From positions 1,309,501 through 1,373,500 of the forward strand of contig JAUCBN010000020.1 of assembly GCA_035048815.1 (NCBI GenBank): DNA of 64,000 nt, given 5' to 3'. Of this stretch, positions 57,631-64,000 are shown one piece after another. Numbering within the stretch: the stretch's first letter is position 1; every line of letters begins with the position of its first letter. The position numbers and the translations under genes are program-made. A model generated the notes under the pieces. It ran no database searches. It was given only the letters and a program-made list of their open reading frames with translations, and had not been told where the DNA came from. This stretch comes from Abelmoschus esculentus (lineage: Eukaryota; Streptophyta; Magnoliopsida; Malvales; Malvaceae).

Positions 57631-60600
57631 TTACTGAATTTTGGTATTAGATTGGAGACCTGATTGAACTTTGCTCTGGAAATGTGTTTCCAACCTGCAA
57701 CCAGCTCCATTTTAAAGTCAAAATCACAACAGAAGACAAATAAATACAGAAAAAAAAAAAAAAAAAAGCAACAAGGAAGTGATCATGCCTGGTTGCACAT
57801 TTGTAGTATATAGTCTCAGGAGCATTATACTGGCGTGCATTAGCAAACATCCTCTTGACATCAGCTACGAACATCTCGAGTGTCACATAGTATTGCTCTG
57901 ATTCGACTCTTTTTGACATAGTCTTCAGATCTGCATTACACGGATATACAGTCAAACATAACAATAATTGATGTCTGTTGATGTTTCCAGTTCCACTGGA
58001 AGGATCTTTATAAACGGGAGCATAACTTGTTATGAGATATAATATGATGATGGTATTCTGTACAACCTGAAGCTGTACTAAGCTTGGTTGGTGGTTTATT
58101 GTTGAAAACAAGGAATTTGCATGAAAATATAATGTAAAATTACTTCTCAAAACCAACAAAAAGAAAAAGAAAAAAGAGTAGAACTAAATATCATGCAATG
58201 CTTTCATAGATTTATAGTTTTCCCCTTCCAAGTTAGATTTGGCCTTGCCAGCAACCACTTGTAGTTGCTAAGAAAAAATATTCTAAACAATTCTCACTCA
58301 AACATAAACCCACTAGGCAGCTACACCATTCTATCACGGTTGTTTATATGAACCTTACCCATGGGATCTTTGATGATGTCATAATAATCAGGTACATCAC
58401 GAGCATCAACTGGCTCCTTGAATGGCCAAGCATCAACATGGTCGTACATTGACTGCTTGAACAACATCAATTTGCTTAGAATCCAAGGAAAATAATGGAA
58501 GGGACTGCCCATATAGACATCTGATTTCAACCAAACACTTGGAGAATCATGTTAACATGAGTGAATTCAAAAGGGCAATGACTAATTAACATTTATAGTC
58601 ATCCAGTAACTAGGGCATTGCAAAAATCCTTAAAGTTGGCGGAAAATAGCTTCCCCTACATCTTAGACATGGATCCATTGGGTCCCTAAGGTACAAGGAA
58701 GATGTTGACTGCTAGACAAAAGGCAGCTGCATGCTTTTTACACAAGCCTCTTAAACACATTTATTTACGGCATAATGGAACGGGATAATGATTACTCAGA
58801 GTAATACCCAACAACTCTGCTCGGAAATTAAGCATTAATTAAATATAATTACAAGTGTAATAATGAAGATATCTGTAGATGAGGACCAATTAAAAGTTTA
58901 GAAAGTTGCCTTCAGAAGTGAGCGCATGAAACCAGTTAAATGTTTCTGATTTGTGGTGTTGTCTGCAGACACAATTAAGGATCTGAATCGTGTATGACCC
59001 CATTGATCAGGAGTCCATCCGGCTTCCTCTGTTACCAGATTAATACAAATTTAGGATTTAGTTAGTTAAAACATCCAGCAGGCAGACAGTCTTTAAACAT
59101 GAATGTATACTCGCAACAAAAATAAATAGGGGAAAATTGCAAGTTGTTAGATAAAAGATAAAGTCAAGATATCTTCCTTATTGAAAATTAGAAGCTTATC
59201 TAAGAGATACAGATATATATTCAACCAAAGTTGTCAAACTAGGAATACCGATGCATATAATTGCAATACAGTATATATATATATATATATATATAACATG
59301 GAAAATGGAAAGAATTAACTAATATAATGTCCAACAACAGCCAAACACAATAGAAGGCCAAAAAACTTACTCAAACCAGGAATATCCTCAACTTTGACGA
59401 CTTTTTTAGGAATACCAGCTTCTTTCTGAATCAAATGAATCTTTCATTACTGCTATGTTCAAAATATTTATGCATAATTTGCAGACTAAATCAGAAAACT
59501 ACAACAAAGGAAAGCTACATCAGGTAAATTAATTAATAACCAACAACTAAAGTGAGAAAAGATTGTGCACTTCACCAGAACCAACTTAAGACGACCACTT
59601 TCACTTGCTGATTAGAACATAAGAAAGATGAACAAATTAAGAGCAGAATCCAGGGAACAGGAATGACATTTAAGAACAAGAACCAATATGAAGCAATACA
59701 TGGACACAAAGCTAGTATACTTAGAAAATAAGTACCTTCTAAAACATAATATGATGCCTTAATTAAATTGAAAAACCAAAATAAACATGAGAAACTCAAT
59801 ATTCTTTGTGATATTGAACTTGGCTCAAAGCCTAAAGACTTTTACAAAAAATGTAATTTACTAAAAGCATACAAAGAGAATGAATCTGTGTGTACCTTCT
59901 GAAAATCAATTCCTGGATAAACAATTTGACAGTTTGAGAGCTCCCTAATCATTTCATCAATTGCCTATTATAATCCCAAATAAAAAAGCGCATGTTAATA
60001 GAAGTTTGAAAAAGATCAGAACACGTGCGAATAGTGAGAAGGAAAAGATAGGTGTAATGGACAGAAGAAATGTGATTAAAAGTTTTTGTTTTATTGCAGA
60101 TAGGCTATTCAATTCCTTTACCCACCACTGAAACTATATATACTAATTTGCTTTTGATAACAGTCATTGTTTAGTAATCCATTCACATTAAATCACAAAA
60201 GGTGCCATACTGGTACCTAATATTCATCCAATGAACTACTGCAGTCAAATAAAGGGAGTACAACACTTTGGATAATAATCAGTGTATAGCTTGGACCCAA
60301 CATGCATCCAATGAACTACCGCAGGACAAATAACAGAAGTACAACACAGTCAACACTTTGGATAGTAATCAGTATTGCAGGCCGTGGTTTCCTGGTGAGG
60401 GAGAGTATGGCATACAAGATTTCATCCCTAAACGGATCCCAGATCAGATGTGCAGTAGGAAATCCGGTCTTAATTTATGGACCTTGAACCTAACTTTTCA
60501 GGTGAATTTTGAGAAGAGAACCATGAAATCCAAAGGACAAAATGAATCAATACATCACAACTCACAAGTTTAATGGATCCTTATGCATCCAATCAACTAC

Positions 60601-63479
60601 TGCAGGTCAAATAAGGGGAGTACAACCCCCTCCCATACCCCTAAAAAAAAGGCGAGAAAAAAAAATAAAAGGTTCATTGATAGAGTGAATAATAAATATA
60701 CCTGACGCTGACGACGAATCATGGTTGATAAATCAGTATATGGAAGCTTGGGATCGATTTTACATTCCATGAGGATAACACCATCATAGTCTTTAATATA
60801 CCTAGAAAAGTAAAGGAACAGTTAAACACAACCTAGAAAGATATCAAGGACATTGCTAACAAAGAATAGAGGGGGAAAACAGGTCCCATTAAAAGGTTAA
60901 CACTTAACACAAAACCCATCCTCAAAAGAGAAACAAAATTCTCAGTATTCCACTAAGGATCATCTTATTTTAGTTCTAGATATCCCATATTCCATTTTTA
61001 AAGGAAAAGCTTGCATCCTCATCATTCCAACACTCAAGGTCACAAATAAGGGGGAAAGGGTTTCTTCCGCTCCTTGATTTCTTAGTAATAACACAAAATA
61101 AGTGGCCATTGAGCCCTGAGGATGTTGAGGGAAAAATAAAACCAAAATGGTATGGTGGAATGTTAACCATACCCGTGCCATTGATCCCTCTCCAAGTGAA
61201 TCTCTTTGGTAAAGCCCTGCAAGTAGATAAATTGGCAAGTCTCTTAAGACCACATTTATTGAATCAGATGATGCAAGTTATTATACAAAAGAAGTGACTG
61301 TAAAAAAGCATAATTCTTAAGCTATATCTTGCAGGTCATTTGCACATAAGTAACTAAGTGAGGCAAAGAAGAACCATAAACACCTTCAGCAAATTCATAT
61401 TTAATACATTCAATTTAATTGAGCTGGACTGGTCCATCTTCTTGGAAGCTTTCCTTTTTTAAAACAATTAACCTAATTTACTAACAAAAAAGAAGTTTGC
61501 CAAAGGCAAATTATATGCTTCATAGACTTTGGCGGAATGTTTTACTTCTGTAAATTTATGATACATAAAGCATGTAAAACAATACAGCAGGATATCCACA
61601 ACCAAAAAATCTGTATATATAAGACCTGTTTGATAAAATAACCAACAGCATTGGTGTCAGCATACGTCAGAAAATGTGTTAGTCCATCAACGTCACGGGC
61701 ATGCTGTTTTAAATGATTCATCAGTCTGGTGCCATAACCTTTTACTTGCTCATCTGCTGTGATTGCGCAAAAAGCTATTTCCCCAAACTTTTGACTGATA
61801 TTTGACAACAAAACAAGCATCAGTGAAGAGCACAAATGAAGCATTCACGTCATGAAAAGAAAATTCTAAGGTTATTACAAACACTACAATCGTAGAACTG
61901 CAGAATAAATAAATAACAGATAACATGAATTGTCCACAAAACTGTTGAAAGAAATGGATCACACTGTGGTTACGTCTGATTCCCTTAAAAATCTCAAAAT
62001 GTTGTATTACACTATGAAGTAGAACTTAACAATAGGGAAGGCACACTAAAACAAAATTTAGCAAAGAACAGAGCCAAAAGTGGAAAATATGTAGCATAAG
62101 GAGGAGAAATTTGATTTGACTCACAATAACATAAGACCAAGAATGCAAATAATAAGCAGGTATAAATCTCACGAGACATATGGGCGATATGTGATGCCAC
62201 CAACAACCTGATTCCGTCTGATAACCATCACAGACTTATGGCTTCTACAAAATCCAAAGTAAGAAGAACTGAGATATTAAAATGAACAAAAGCCGATACC
62301 ATCATTAGCAAGAAAACTTGTAGCTCAACTAACAACTCATAGGTTAAGATGATTGGATCCAACGAAGAAATCCATGCAAAAACAAGGTTTTCCATCTTAA
62401 AGTGTGTGACTTCAAAATTTTCTATCGTGATACCTGTCCATCACAAGGCGAACAATGTACTCTTTTGGCATATTGGGCAGTTGTCTTCCAAATATATTCT
62501 TCAATCCAATCAACCTGAGAAAACAAAAACAAAAGGCTAAAATTTCCATCACCAGTTCACGAAGGGAGTATGATGAGTTGCAAGAAAACCAAAATACTCT
62601 CCCCCATAGTCATCAATGGCTACTGATAACTAAATAAACCATATATAATCCAAGAAGAAAGAAACGTAACATAAATGCTCAAGGAAAAGAGAAATAGATA
62701 CCAAACCATATGCTCATCAACACCATCGTTTGAATAGCAAACAAACTTCAGTCTTCCAGCTTCTTCCTGCAAATTGATTTTTTAAAAAATGTTTTGTAAT
62801 TCCCAAGAGAAAAACTATTAGAACAAATACATATTTCGTTTTTAGCATTGCAACACAAAAAAGTTGAAAACTTTACCTCTCTTTTCAAGTTTTCTTCTCT
62901 AGCACTATAAGCTCCACTAGTTTGTATATTCTCAGTAAATATCTTAACGTCTTCCTTCGTCGAAATTCCCGTCATTGTGCTCCCAACTGCTGAGGTAGCC
63001 CCAGCGGGACCAACTGATCCTGACCCAGAGGCGCCTCCGTCTTTTCCACCATCGGCATTCTCAATCTTAACCGTGGAATTTTCGCTCTTGAGCTTCGTAT
63101 TCCGAACTGAGCTGGAGCCACCACCCCCAGACTCTAGGCGAGCAGTTGTGAAAGTTCGGATGGAGGAATTATTGTCGTTGTCAAAGTCGTCCTCATCGTC
63201 GTCCACGACGGCGTCCTCTGAGTCGTCAGCGTCAGAATCAGAGTCAGCACCGCGTGCGGAGATGCTCTCGAGATCGTCATTGGAGGTCAAAGCGCCGTCT
63301 CGAGTGTCGGCGGAGAAGGACGACGGAGGGAACGAGGAAGGAGGCGCGTGGTCTTCGGACGCAATAGCAGCTAGTTTGCGTTTGTGGAGGGAGGAAGTAC
63401 CAGAGGCGGATGCAGAGTGAGATGGGGAAGGGGTTTGGGAGCTGCGAGACCGGTTCGGTGCTGTTAAGTGCGAGTCCAT
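57631..63479 (-). CDS. GCN5: Histone acetyltransferase GCN5 (HAG1)
   Basis: 558 aa from 13 exons: 62877-63479, 62702-62766, 62434-62514, 62173-62244, 61626-61794, 61173-61216, 60702-60801, 59896-59964, 59371-59425, 58910-59028, 58359-58452, 57789-57930, 57631-57694. Phases close. Nuclear catalytic subunit of SAGA-type complexes that acetylates histone H3. The N-terminus is Ser-rich with an acidic run (78-104). The GNAT domain (about 205-375) has the catalytic Glu279 (KFGEIAF) and the acetyl-CoA loop Q290-V-K-G-Y-G295. The bromodomain (about 455-545) has DYYDIIKDPMDL and the acetyl-lysine-binding N526 (ARQYNAPE). The start is ATG at 63479 because MDSHLTAPNRSRSSQTPSPS matches the usual plant N-terminus; eight further codons upstream lack an ATG. 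Two introns have GC rather than GT donors: AAG|GCAACT at 58909 and CAG|GCATGA at 57788. Length agrees with Arabidopsis GCN5 (568 aa). Confidence 0.95.
59271..59296. repeat. (AT)n microsatellite in a GCN5 intron
   Basis: About 12-13 dinucleotide units inside the intron between exons 9 and 10. A pure A run of about 19 bases lies in the last intron near 57750. Confidence 0.9.
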
Positions 63480-64000
63480 CTCCGCAAACTCGATTTGAGT
63501 CAACTCGATGCCGATTAGGGTTTCCTTTTCACTTTAGAAATTATTGCCGGTACCGGTAGGGTTTTGCAGAGGGAAGAAGAGTAAACGAGGTAAATTGAAT
63601 GATAAACTCAGTTCCCAACTTTCCGGTATCGATGTCTGCACTCTTCGGCGGCAGCGTTTCTCCCCTTTTCTCGGTTGATGATATGGATCATTACCGGGTA
63701 CGGTAACAGAATTTAATCCGAATTATTTTATAAAAAATAAGAGGGAAAAAATAAAAATAAAATTTTCAGTAAAAAAATGACGTCAAAAATTAATCATATA
63801 TATTTGACCTAATTTAATAATTTTATCTTAATTTTTTTAGATATTTATAATAATATCTTTTCTTTATATATATTTTAATGATTAGTGTTTTAAAATTGAT
63901 TTTTTATATTTAAATTAATTCTTAAAATTAATTTTTTATAATTAATTTTTTTAAATTATTTTTATAATTAAATCTTTAAAATTATTATTTTTTCTATAAA
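63480..64000. other. GCN5 leader and upstream region
   Basis: 63480-63700 is relatively GC-rich and should contain the leader and core promoter (minus strand); beyond 63720 the sequence is AT-rich and featureless. Confidence 0.45.

Noticed and set aside
62977..63420. 147-codon + strand frame rich in Ser and Pro opposite GCN5 exon 1
   Set aside because: Complement of the low-complexity acidic and Ser-rich GCN5 N-terminus.
1..64000. CRISPR arrays, operons, bacterial-type features
   Set aside because: None present; introns and gene families show plant nuclear DNA.

Overview
The window reads as nuclear DNA of a flowering plant. The genes carry GT-AG introns, the intergenic DNA is strongly AT-rich and full of short non-autonomous DNA transposons, and the proteins belong to families found only or mainly in land plants (LBD, DRIP, GAUT, JAM-type bHLH, EAR zinc finger, plant GCN5). 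The style of the repeats fits a eudicot, and I would guess a Malvaceae or cotton-like genome. That guess is an inference; no sequence search was possible.

Layout. 1-6.2 kb: transposon-rich DNA with nested MITEs, a ~1.3 kb inverted-repeat element full of internal repeats (3474-4745), and a frameshifted C-terminal fragment of a 2-oxoglutarate dioxygenase (4755-5342). 6.2-11.2 kb: an unrecognised gene-like or pseudogene locus present twice in direct orientation (6676-8568 and 10208-11216). 11.2-16 kb: AT-rich spacer with two MITEs. 16.0-16.7 kb: an LBD16-like transcription factor (-). 18.5-19.25 kb: a decayed PARP1 catalytic-domain fragment (-). 19.7-19.93 kb: a Copia RNase H relic (-). 20.8-22.16 kb: a five-exon BET1-type SNARE gene (+) with an in-frame stop at codon 24. 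25.65-26.19 kb: a one-finger C2H2/EAR repressor (-). 32.47-33.97 kb: a bHLH3/JAM3-type repressor (-). 36.24-36.43 kb: a small secreted Cys/Pro-rich peptide precursor (-). 41.89-42.44 kb: a PRA1 protein (+). 43.54-48.15 kb: a DRIP-type RING E3 ligase (-, 7 exons). 51.88-55.10 kb: a GAUT5/6-clade galacturonosyltransferase (+, 9 exons). 57.63-63.48 kb: the GCN5/HAG1 histone acetyltransferase (-, 13 exons). I rebuilt the exons by eye and checked that splice phases close; the four long models give 429 (DRIP), 599 (GAUT), 558 (GCN5) and 122 (BET1, stop ignored) codons.

The genes are independent transcription units and form no cluster or pathway. Several touch stress, hormone and growth control (LBD16 in auxin-driven root branching, bHLH3 in jasmonate, DRIP in drought), but their proximity has no evident meaning. 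The most notable points are: the nonsense codon in an otherwise intact SNARE gene; a GAUT whose DxD motif reads HxD; two GC-AG introns in one GCN5 gene; a possible unnamed signalling-peptide gene whose TATA box fixes the start codon; a ~92-bp-stem hairpin at 55.75-55.97 kb; and several MITE families whose target-site duplications can be read directly. I saw no convincing wholly new molecular system; the peptide gene and the 3.5-4.7 kb element come closest.
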